From: Pseudomonadota bacterium
GTDB lineage: Bacteria > Pseudomonadota > Alphaproteobacteria > Rhizobiales > Hyphomicrobiaceae
DNA: 16,437 nucleotides
Reading direction: 5' to 3'
NCBI GenBank assembly: GCA_023405815.1
Contig: JAEXXM010000040.1
Coordinates: 1 to 16,437, forward strand
In this document: piece after piece, positions 1 to 5,649 of the stretch
Layout of the letters: each line of letters begins with the position of its first letter
Numbering within the stretch: position 1 is the stretch's first letter
Program-made: the position numbers and the translations under genes
Notes under the pieces: generated by a model
Told to the model about the DNA's origin: nothing
The model's database searches: none
Seen by the model: only the letters and a program-made list of their open reading frames with translations

Positions 1-153
1 AAGATGCGCGGCGACGTGCTCGTCGATCTGCGCAACGTCTACTCGGCGGGCCTCGCCCACGCCGCCGGCCTGCGCTACTGGGCCGTCGGCCGCAAGTCCG
101 ACGCCGCCGACCTCGCCCCTCCTGCAGCCGGCCGGTCTCGCCTCTCGGCTTAG
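1..153 (+). CDS. UDP-glucose/GDP-mannose dehydrogenase family protein, C-terminal end (partial)
   Basis: The reading frame is open from base 1 and stops with TAG at 151-153, giving the last 50 residues of a protein that starts upstream. The stretch GDVLVDLRNVYS followed by AGLRYWAVGR matches the end of the UDP-binding C-terminal domain of UDP-glucose 6-dehydrogenases, where a D-x-RN-x-[YF] motif precedes a G-[FL]-x-Y-x-x-[IV]-GR motif. Family members oxidise UDP-glucose to UDP-glucuronate with two NAD+ in the cytoplasm. Relatives act on GDP-mannose or UDP-HexNAc, and 50 residues cannot settle the substrate. An Ala/Arg/Ser-rich tail of about 17 residues follows the conserved part. The next gene begins 83 nt downstream, so the two probably form one nucleotide-sugar unit. 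Confidence 0.8.
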   Translation, partial: KMRGDVLVDLRNVYSAGLAHAAGLRYWAVGRKSDAADLAPPAAGRSRLSA

Positions 154-236
154 GTTGACCATTCCGGACCGGGGGACTTAGGTCGTCTGAGCGCGAGAGA
201 CAGCTCAACCGTCGCGAGCGATAGGGTTTGCAGGAC

Positions 237-1196
237 ATGCAGCACGAAACGCACGAGTGCTACTCGCTCAAGGGAAAGCGCGTTTGGGTGGCCGGCCATC
301 GCGGCATGGTCGGTGCTGCCATTGTCCGGCGCCTCGCCGGAGAGGGATGCGATATCCTGACCGCCGGACGCCGGGACGTCGACCTGACGCGCCAGAGCGA
401 GGTCGAGCGCTGGATGGAGGCGCAGCGGCCGCAGGCCGTGTTCGTCGCGGCCGCCAAGGTGGGCGGCATCCTCGCCAACGACACCCATCCCGCCGAGTTC
501 CTCTACGAGAACCTCCTCATCGAGGCCAACATCGTCGACACGGCGTACAAGACGGGCGTCGAGAAGCTGGTGTTTCTCGGCTCGTCCTGCATCTACCCGA
601 AGTTCGCGCCCCAGCCGATCGTCGAGGACTCGCTGCTGACGGGGCCGCTCGAGCCCACCAATGAATGGTACGCAATCGCCAAGATCGCCGGCATCAAGCT
701 GTGTCAAGCCTATCGCCGCCAGTACGGCTGCGATTTCAACTCGGCGATGCCAACAAATCTCTACGGTCCCGGCGACAACTACGACCTGAGCTCCAGCCAC
801 GTGATCCCGGCCCTCATCCGCAAGGCGCACGAGGCCAAGCAGCGCGGCGATCGTCAACTCGTCATCTGGGGCACCGGGACGCCGCGCCGCGAATTCCTCC
901 ATGTTGACGATTGCGCCGACGCCATAGTCTTGGTCATGACGCACTACTCCGACGCCGAGCACATCAATGTCGGATCGGGCGAGGACCTGACGATCGCCGA
1001 GCTGGCACGGATCGTCTGCGAGGTGGTGGGCTTTGACGGCGAGATCGTGTGCGATACGTCGAAGCCCGATGGCACGCCGCGCAAGCTCATGAGCGGCGAC
1101 AAGCTGCGCAACTTGGGTTGGCGCCCGCGCATCTCGCTGCGGGAGGGGCTGGCTGACGCCTATAGGGCATACCTCGCGCAATCCGCCGCCGCCTAA
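237..1196 (+). CDS. fcl: GDP-L-fucose synthase (GDP-4-keto-6-deoxy-D-mannose epimerase/reductase)
   Basis: This extended SDR enzyme converts GDP-4-keto-6-deoxy-D-mannose to GDP-L-fucose with NADPH, by 3,5-epimerisation and then 4-reduction, in the cytoplasm. Visible features are the Rossmann loop GHRGMVG (residues 20-26), the GSSCIYP segment with the catalytic Ser at 116, the Tyr145-x3-Lys149 pair in NEWYAIAK, and SSSHVIPAL, which is typical of this enzyme rather than other SDRs. At 319 residues it has the normal length. I use ATG 237 because AGGG at 223-226 lies 10 nt before it; an in-frame TTG at 228 is the alternative. The partner GDP-mannose 4,6-dehydratase (gmd) is not in the window and may lie upstream. 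A 152-nt gap follows, so the downstream regulatory genes probably have their own promoter. Confidence 0.95.
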   Translation: MQHETHECYSLKGKRVWVAGHRGMVGAAIVRRLAGEGCDILTAGRRDVDLTRQSEVERWMEAQRPQAVFVAAAKVGGILANDTHPAEFLYENLLIEANIVDTAYKTGVEKLVFLGSSCIYPKFAPQPIVEDSLLTGPLEPTNEWYAIAKIAGIKLCQAYRRQYGCDFNSAMPTNLYGPGDNYDLSSSHVIPALIRKAHEAKQRGDRQLVIWGTGTPRREFLHVDDCADAIVLVMTHYSDAEHINVGSGEDLTIAELARIVCEVVGFDGEIVCDTSKPDGTPRKLMSGDKLRNLGWRPRISLREGLADAYRAYLAQSAAA

Positions 1197-1227
1197 GTCC
1201 CGCGCACGGCGCCTAGCCTTTTGTTTC

Positions 1228-1272
1228 TGAACGACATTTATGTGTCAGCGGATTTCCGTGGATTGTCGTTCA
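1228..1272. repeat. Perfect 9-bp inverted repeat upstream of the regulator gene, candidate operator
   Basis: TGAACGACA at 1228-1236 and its exact reverse complement TGTCGTTCA at 1264-1272 are separated by 27 nt. A third half-site, TGAACG, occurs at 1292-1297, and a short palindrome TGAATTTCA lies at 1278-1286. The intergenic region is AT-richer than the flanking genes. The repeat sits 77-121 nt before the start of a winged-helix regulator gene, a common position for an autoregulatory operator. The spacing (36 nt between equivalent positions, about 3.5 helical turns) would suit two dimers or looping better than a single dimer. The repeat is seen directly; binding by the regulator is inference. 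Confidence 0.45.
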
Positions 1273-1290
1273 TCCATTGAATTTCACACC

Positions 1291-1319
1291 TTGAACGCCG
1301 CTTCACCCCCCTCTACCGT
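1291..1319 (+). promoter_or_regulatory. Possible sigma-70-type promoter for the regulator/antiterminator operon
   Basis: TTGAAC at 1291-1296 resembles a -35 box. With a 17-nt spacer it is followed by TACCGT at 1314-1319, a weak match to -10. Transcription would start about 20-25 nt before the regulator ATG at 1349, leaving a short leader with the ribosome binding site AAAAGG at 1336-1341. The -35 overlaps the third TGAACG half-site noted in the upstream repeat, so a bound regulator could occlude it. Other pairings are possible in this AT-richer region, so the call is tentative. Confidence 0.25.
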
Positions 1320-1348
1320 GCCCTTGTATTTCGTCAAAAGGCGGCTGC

Positions 1349-1996
1349 ATGCCCAGGGGTACAAAGGCCGACGCCGATCTCGAGCTGCTCACCGCAGTCG
1401 AGAAGGGTGAGGTTGTGACCCAGCAGATGCTCAAGCAGGAGCTGGGCGTTTCCGTCGGCCTCATCAACGCCCTGGTGAAGCGGGCCGTGGTGAAGGGCCT
1501 CGTCAAGGTGCGCGAGGCTCCCTACAAGCGCTATGCCTACTATCTGACGCCTAGCGGCTTCGTCGAGAAGAGCCGCATGGTGGCCGAGTACCTCGACTAT
1601 TCGCTGCGGCTCTACCGCGAGGCGCGCGACCAGTACGCCGAGATCTTTCGCGCTCTCCGGTTGAGCGGCAGGGACCGCGGCATCGTGCTGGTCGGCGGCG
1701 GTGACTTGGCTGAGATCGCCGTGCTCGTTGCCACCAACGAGGAGGTTTCGCTCCTTGGTATCGTCGAGCCCGGCTCCAACGTCGAGAAGCGGTTCGGCGT
1801 GCGCGTCGTCCCCTCGCTCAAGGATCTCGGCGACGGCGTCGAGGCAGCCATCGTCACGACGCTGACCACGCCGCAGGAAACATACGAGGCGCTGCTGAAG
1901 GAGCTGCCGAGCGGGCAGATCTTCGCGCCCAAGATTCTGCGCATCACACCCAACCGCACCGAGCTGTTGGCGTCGGCGAGCGAGGACGAGCCATGA
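1349..1996 (+). CDS. Winged helix-turn-helix regulator with C-terminal Rossmann-like (CoA-binding/Rex-like) domain
   Basis: Residues about 9-70 look like a winged HTH: a helix with QQMLKQELGVSVGLINALVKRAV as the HTH core, then a wing rich in Lys/Arg and Tyr ending at YLTPSGF. This resembles the MarR-type EPS-associated regulators found beside nusG-like genes in polysaccharide loci. After a linker helix (residues 75-105), residues 110-190 look like a Rossmann or CoA-binding fold. There is a glycine-rich loop VLVGGGDLAEI (113-123), an acidic-ended strand LLGIVE (135-140), and then FGVRVVPSLKDL. This architecture recalls redox/nucleotide sensors such as Rex, or sugar-nucleotide sensing, but the ligand is unknown. 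The ATG at 1349 has AAAAGG 7 nt upstream. The stop overlaps the next ATG by 4 nt, so the regulator and antiterminator are translationally coupled. It probably controls this locus, possibly through the inverted repeat upstream. Confidence 0.75.
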   Translation: MPRGTKADADLELLTAVEKGEVVTQQMLKQELGVSVGLINALVKRAVVKGLVKVREAPYKRYAYYLTPSGFVEKSRMVAEYLDYSLRLYREARDQYAEIFRALRLSGRDRGIVLVGGGDLAEIAVLVATNEEVSLLGIVEPGSNVEKRFGVRVVPSLKDLGDGVEAAIVTTLTTPQETYEALLKELPSGQIFAPKILRITPNRTELLASASEDEP

Positions 1997-2496
1997 AAAG
2001 GTGGTACGTCGTCGCCAGCCAGCCGCTTAAGGAGGCGCGCGCCGAGAGCAACCTCTGCCGCCAAGGCTACGAGGTGTGGCTCCCGAAGCTCCTGCGTGAG
2101 CGTCGTCACGCGCGTCGCATCGATCGGGCGATGGTGCCGATGTTTCCCGGCTACCTCTTCGTGCGCTTCGATCCCGATGTGCAGCCGTGGCGCGCAATCA
2201 ATGGAACGTTCGGCGTCCGCCATCTGATCGTGCAGGGTGACCGCCCGCGGCCAATTCTCGGCGACTTCGTCGACAGGCTGAAGGAGGCGGCGGACGAGAG
2301 CGGCATCGTGGGCCTTCAAGGCCCCGAGGCGCTCCGCTCCGGACATCGTCTGCGGCTGCTGACGGGACCGCTCGCCGACACGGTCGGGACGCTGGTGCGG
2401 CTTGCGCAACGCGACCGCGTTGCGATGCTGCTCGACCTTCTGGGACGAGAGGTGGAGATCCTCGTTTCGCGCCGCGACGTGATGGCGGTGGCGTAG
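1993..2496 (+). CDS. RfaH/NusG-like transcription antiterminator
   Basis: A specialised NusG paralog of 167 residues (E. coli RfaH is 162). Residues 1-100 form the NGN domain: WYVV at 4-7, then MFPGYLFVRFDPDV at 50-63 and INGTFGVRHLI at 69-79. Residues 115-165 look like the C-terminal KOW domain (LLTGPLADTVGTLVRL). Against RfaH as I remember it, the first 75 positions align without gaps (W4, Y5, R16, A17, FP at 51-52, YLFV at 54-57, FDP at 59-61, INxT at 69-72). However, the RfaH ops-contact positions K10, H65, T66 and R73 are Gln, Pro, Trp and Phe here. Such proteins bind paused RNA polymerase at an ops site and suppress pausing and Rho termination in long polysaccharide operons. The gene overlaps the preceding regulator by 4 nt and lies 53 nt upstream of an ops-like sequence. 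Confidence 0.9.
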   Translation: MKRWYVVASQPLKEARAESNLCRQGYEVWLPKLLRERRHARRIDRAMVPMFPGYLFVRFDPDVQPWRAINGTFGVRHLIVQGDRPRPILGDFVDRLKEAADESGIVGLQGPEALRSGHRLRLLTGPLADTVGTLVRLAQRDRVAMLLDLLGREVEILVSRRDVMAVA

Positions 2497-2523
2497 GCGG
2501 GCAGGGGACGGCAGGAGTTGATG

Positions 2524-2545
2524 CGGGCGAACGTGCTTTCACCCG
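2524..2545 (+). promoter_or_regulatory. Imperfect RNA hairpin just upstream of the ops-like element
   Basis: CGGGCGAA at 2524-2531 can pair with TTCACCCG at 2538-2545, leaving one C-A mismatch in an 8-position stem and a 6-nt loop CGTGCT. It ends 3 nt before the ops-like sequence. No T-tract follows, so it is not an intrinsic terminator. A hairpin directly behind a pause site can stabilise polymerase pausing, and LoaP-type NusG paralogs recognise an RNA hairpin. Either role here is inference. The stem is modest and could be chance in GC-rich DNA. Confidence 0.3.
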
Positions 2546-2548
2546 GAC

Positions 2549-2560
2549 GGCGGTAGCATG
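2549..2560 (+). promoter_or_regulatory. ops-like element (RfaH recruitment/pause site)
   Basis: The sequence GGCGGTAGCATG matches all defined positions of the enterobacterial ops/JUMPstart core GGCGGTAGNNTG. It includes the GCGGTAGC core whose non-template strand forms a tiny hairpin read by RfaH in E. coli. It lies in the leader between the RfaH-like gene and the first biosynthesis/export gene, 39 nt before that gene's ATG, which is where an ops site is expected. The rest of the 39-bp JUMPstart sequence is not conserved. Function as a pause and antiterminator loading site is inferred from the match plus the position next to an RfaH-like gene. Confidence 0.6.
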
Positions 2561-2598
2561 TTTGAAGGATCGGCGCATTCGCAGGGAAGGGGGAGCAA

Positions 2599-3453
2599 AT
2601 GCGGATAGTAGGAGTGCTCGATCGTGCGGTCCGCGTTATGTCGGGCGGCCGGTTCAGAGTGTGCGAGCCGAGCGATCTGGCGGCGCAAAGCGGCCTGCTG
2701 ACATACGACCCGAACACTTCCGTAATCGTTCCGGCGGGGCAGCGGATCTACGATCCGACCGTCTTTGACCGCTATGATCTGCGCTCGCAGCGCGTCGTCC
2801 CCATAGAGCAGCCCGAGGTGCGCTTCGGCCATCTCGACCTGCTGATGGCGGAGGCACAGCGCGCACGCAGCTATGGCGAGAAGCGTCTGTCGATCGACCG
2901 CTATCAGCAGTCGTTGCCGCTGCTCGTCCCGGGAAAGGGCGTGCTTCTGGATGCCTGCACGCCCACTCCCAGGCCGGAGGTGAGGCAGCACGTCGAGAAG
3001 CTTGGATATGAGTATCGTGCGATCGACATCGGCGGCGATGGCGAGACGGCCGAGTATCAGGACCTCAGCGCGCTGACGTATCCCGACGAGAGCGTTGCGG
3101 CCGTCTTGTCGGTGGATACCGTCGAGCACATCCCCAATTGGCGTCAGGCGCTGCGCGAAATCTACCGCGTTCTCGAGGATGGCGGCACCGCCGTCATTCA
3201 CATGCCCTGCTACTACTACGAGAAGCCGGAGAGCGAGCCGATCGTCGGCGATCAGGACCCATGGGGGCACGTCGCCTATTTCTCCGCGCGCGAGCTCGTC
3301 GAGGAGATGGACCGCACCGGCTTCGTGGTGCAGCGGATCGGAATGAACATGGACTATGGCGCGCTCGTCTGCGCGCTGCTCAAGCAGAGGCAAACCAAGT
3401 TGCCGGCATCAGGCCTGGAGCTTGACCGCAGTGCAGTGCCGGCAACTTTGTGA
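2599..3453 (+). CDS. Class I SAM-dependent methyltransferase-like protein
   Basis: A 284-residue protein with an N-terminal region of about 110 residues of unclear fold and a C-terminal methyltransferase-11-like domain (about 112-260). Recognisable elements are the motif I strand VLLDAC (115-120), the acidic end of beta-2 in AIDI (D143), the beta-4 segment VLSVDTVEHIPN (169-180), and the post-motif III strand GGTAVIHMP. Motif I continues CTPTPRPE in place of the usual GxGxG loop, so SAM binding is not assured. The start is supported by AAGGGGGAG at 2587-2595. It is the first gene after the ops-like leader and directly precedes the exporter genes, whose ATPase has a C-terminal domain. A role in modifying the glycan, possibly its chain end, is plausible but unproven. 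Confidence 0.75.
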   Translation: MRIVGVLDRAVRVMSGGRFRVCEPSDLAAQSGLLTYDPNTSVIVPAGQRIYDPTVFDRYDLRSQRVVPIEQPEVRFGHLDLLMAEAQRARSYGEKRLSIDRYQQSLPLLVPGKGVLLDACTPTPRPEVRQHVEKLGYEYRAIDIGGDGETAEYQDLSALTYPDESVAAVLSVDTVEHIPNWRQALREIYRVLEDGGTAVIHMPCYYYEKPESEPIVGDQDPWGHVAYFSARELVEEMDRTGFVVQRIGMNMDYGALVCALLKQRQTKLPASGLELDRSAVPATL

Positions 3454-4329
3454 ATGGATCGAATGCGAACTGTCGACGAAGATGGAATGATCGTCACCGT
3501 CTACACGCCGAACGAGCGGCGGGGCGGGCTGATTTGGGGTGCGAGGCAGGCCTATGGCGATCTCGTCGAGTCCCGCTATGTCATCGCCCGGCTCTTCTGG
3601 CGCGATTTCATCGCCCAGTTCCGCCAGAAGATCCTCGGCTACTTCTGGGCCATTCTGAATCCGCTATTCGGGATCGCGAGCTTTCTTTTCCTCTTCGCGG
3701 CCGGCGTGCTGCACCCGGGTGAGGGTGAGATTCCCTATACGCTCTACGTTCTCATCGGCAGCACCATCTGGGCGTGCCTCCCCGCGGCGATGACGGCCGT
3801 GGCCGGCGGCTTGCAGGCACAGGCGGACTTGATCATGCGCACGCGCGTCCCCAAGCTCGCGCTGGCCGTCAGCTCGCTCGCAGGCGTCGTCTACTCGACG
3901 CTGATCAGCATGGTCACCATGATGGTCATCTTCCTCGTCGCCGGCTACACGCCCTCGCTGTGGTTCCTCGCCTATCCGATCCTGATCCTGCCGATGGTGT
4001 TGCTCGGCACCGGCGTCGGCCTCGCATTGTCCGTCCTCGGCACAATCGCCCGCGATGTGGTGCCCATCGTCACGCAGGTGCTGGCCATCCTGATGTATCT
4101 GACGCCGGTGATCTACGTCCGTGCGACCGTCCAGAGCCCCATGATCGCAACGGTGATCGACTACAACCCCTTGACCTACCTCATCGAGATCCCGCGCTCG
4201 CTGGTGTGCCTCGGTCACGCCGACAATGTCGGCGCCTACCTGTTGGTGTCGCTGGGCACGTTCGTGCTGATCATGGTCGGCCTGCGCGTGTTCTACCTGC
4301 TCGAAGACCTCGTCGCGGAGCGCCTGTGA
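3454..4329 (+). CDS. wzm: ABC-2 type polysaccharide exporter permease (Wzm-like)
   Basis: Membrane subunit of an ABC transporter that moves a lipid-linked polysaccharide across the inner membrane. The 291-residue protein has an amphipathic N-terminal region ending in DFIAQFRQKILGYFWAILNP (51-70), characteristic of the ABC-2 permease family. About six hydrophobic segments follow, near residues 63-85, 98-118, 140-164, 170-198, 205-222 and 261-280. The NPLTYLIEIPRSL segment (238-250) is also typical of Wzm/KpsM-like proteins. The ATG immediately follows the previous stop codon. In-frame ATGs at 3463 and 3487 are alternative starts, and no strong ribosome binding site decides between them. The stop overlaps the ATPase start by one base (TGATG), so the two subunits are coupled. 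Confidence 0.92.
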   Translation: MDRMRTVDEDGMIVTVYTPNERRGGLIWGARQAYGDLVESRYVIARLFWRDFIAQFRQKILGYFWAILNPLFGIASFLFLFAAGVLHPGEGEIPYTLYVLIGSTIWACLPAAMTAVAGGLQAQADLIMRTRVPKLALAVSSLAGVVYSTLISMVTMMVIFLVAGYTPSLWFLAYPILILPMVLLGTGVGLALSVLGTIARDVVPIVTQVLAILMYLTPVIYVRATVQSPMIATVIDYNPLTYLIEIPRSLVCLGHADNVGAYLLVSLGTFVLIMVGLRVFYLLEDLVAERL

Positions 4330-5645
4330 TGGCAAAGCCCGCGGTCGTCGTCGAGAATGTCAGCAAGAAGTTCGGCGTCTCGCTGAAAAGCGCGCTGAAG
4401 TACGGCCTCATCGATAGCGTTCGGCGTATCTCGGGGCGCGAGGCGGACCACAGCCTGCGCCCGGGCGAGTTCTGGGCGCTGCGGGACATAAGCTTCACGC
4501 TCGAGCCGGGCGATGCCTTGGGCATCATGGGTGTCAACGGTTCGGGCAAGACGACCCTCCTGCGCATCCTCAACGGCACCTACGCGCCGGATAGGGGCAA
4601 GGTCACGCTGAGAGGTCGGATCGGTGCATTGATCGCAGCCGGCGCCGGCTTCTCGCCCATGCTCACGGGCCGGGAGAACATCTTCATCAGCGGCACGCTG
4701 GTGGGCATGACGCCCAAAGAGATAAGGCGCCGCTTTTCCGACATCGTCGATTTCTCGGAGCTCGGCGAGTTCATCGACATGCCGGTGCGCAACTACTCCA
4801 GCGGCATGAGCGTGCGTCTGGGGTTTGCGGTGGCGGCTCTCGGCGCGCCGGACATCCTTCTCGTCGATGAAGTCCTGGCGGTGGGCGACCTGAGCTTCCA
4901 GAAGAAGTGCTTCGACCGCATTCTGCAGCTCAAGCGGCAAGGGACGAGCATCATCTTCGTGTCCCATGCGCCAGGTGCCGTATGGTCGGTCTGCAACCGC
5001 GGCATCTTCATGGACCGCGGCATCCCCAAGCTCATCGGCTCGGTCGAGGATGTCGTCCGCGCTTATGACGACCAGAATGCCCGCGTATCAAGCGGCGACA
5101 GTCGGCGCCCTGAAGAAGCCCGACCAACGACGAATGGGCATCATTCGCTTCCCTCGGAAGCGGGCGTGCGCCTACCGCCTCCGGATCTGCCCTCCACGGG
5201 AGACGCCTACTTCCATCGCTTCAGGGTGCTCGATCCTCAAACCGGCGCGGGAATCGAGGAAGTTCCTTTCGGATGTGCGTTCGCCGTTGAGGTCGATGTC
5301 GAGGTTGTCAGACCTATCAGCGACTTCACCCTGCGCGTGACTGTCGACAGCGCCGCCTATCGCAACATCCTCACCTTGGACAGCAACGAGCAGGGCCAAA
5401 GCATCGGGATCGTCGATCCCGGAAAATACCGCTTCCGCTTCGTGCTTCCGAAACCCAACCTGCGGCCCGGCCCCTACACCTTCCATTTCTCGATCATTCA
5501 ACGCCACGTGGGTGTGCATACCGTACTTTGGCTGAAGTGCGGTCAACTGGTTGTGCTCAATCCGGAAGACGCCTTCTTCTACTCCGAGCCCCTGGCAGTG
5601 GTGCACCTCGACGCTTTAGTTCAGCGCGAAACCCTGGACAACTGA
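4329..5645 (+). CDS. wzt: ABC polysaccharide exporter ATPase with C-terminal Wzt-type domain
   Basis: ATPase subunit paired with the permease just upstream. In the 438-residue protein I see Walker A GVNGSGKT (68-75), signature YSSGM (156-160), Walker B ILLVDE (176-181), the D-loop LAVGD and the switch His213. After a low-complexity linker (about 252-290), residues 290-435 form a beta-rich domain like Wzt-C. In E. coli O8/O9a this domain binds the modified non-reducing end of the O-polysaccharide before export. That suggests an ABC-dependent pathway in which the chain is finished and possibly capped in the cytoplasm. The frame is open much further upstream, but ATG 4329 is right: it overlaps the permease stop, and the protein then begins with the usual ABC strand VVVENVSKKF. 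Confidence 0.93.
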   Translation: MAKPAVVVENVSKKFGVSLKSALKYGLIDSVRRISGREADHSLRPGEFWALRDISFTLEPGDALGIMGVNGSGKTTLLRILNGTYAPDRGKVTLRGRIGALIAAGAGFSPMLTGRENIFISGTLVGMTPKEIRRRFSDIVDFSELGEFIDMPVRNYSSGMSVRLGFAVAALGAPDILLVDEVLAVGDLSFQKKCFDRILQLKRQGTSIIFVSHAPGAVWSVCNRGIFMDRGIPKLIGSVEDVVRAYDDQNARVSSGDSRRPEEARPTTNGHHSLPSEAGVRLPPPDLPSTGDAYFHRFRVLDPQTGAGIEEVPFGCAFAVEVDVEVVRPISDFTLRVTVDSAAYRNILTLDSNEQGQSIGIVDPGKYRFRFVLPKPNLRPGPYTFHFSIIQRHVGVHTVLWLKCGQLVVLNPEDAFFYSEPLAVVHLDALVQRETLDN

Positions 5646-5649
5646 TGCC

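Noticed and set aside
150..1181. A 343-codon minus-strand open frame opposite the GDP-fucose synthase gene
   Set aside because: It is the antisense shadow of fcl, with no motifs and no credible start context.
1202..1226. Possible intrinsic terminator after fcl (GCGC-ACG-GCGC followed by TTTTGTTT)
   Set aside because: The stem is only 4 bp and is separated by 6 nt from the T-rich run, too weak to call.
3774..4328. Upstream in-frame extension of the Wzt gene across the permease gene
   Set aside because: The translated extension is Arg/Pro/His-rich and non-homologous. The true start overlaps the permease stop.
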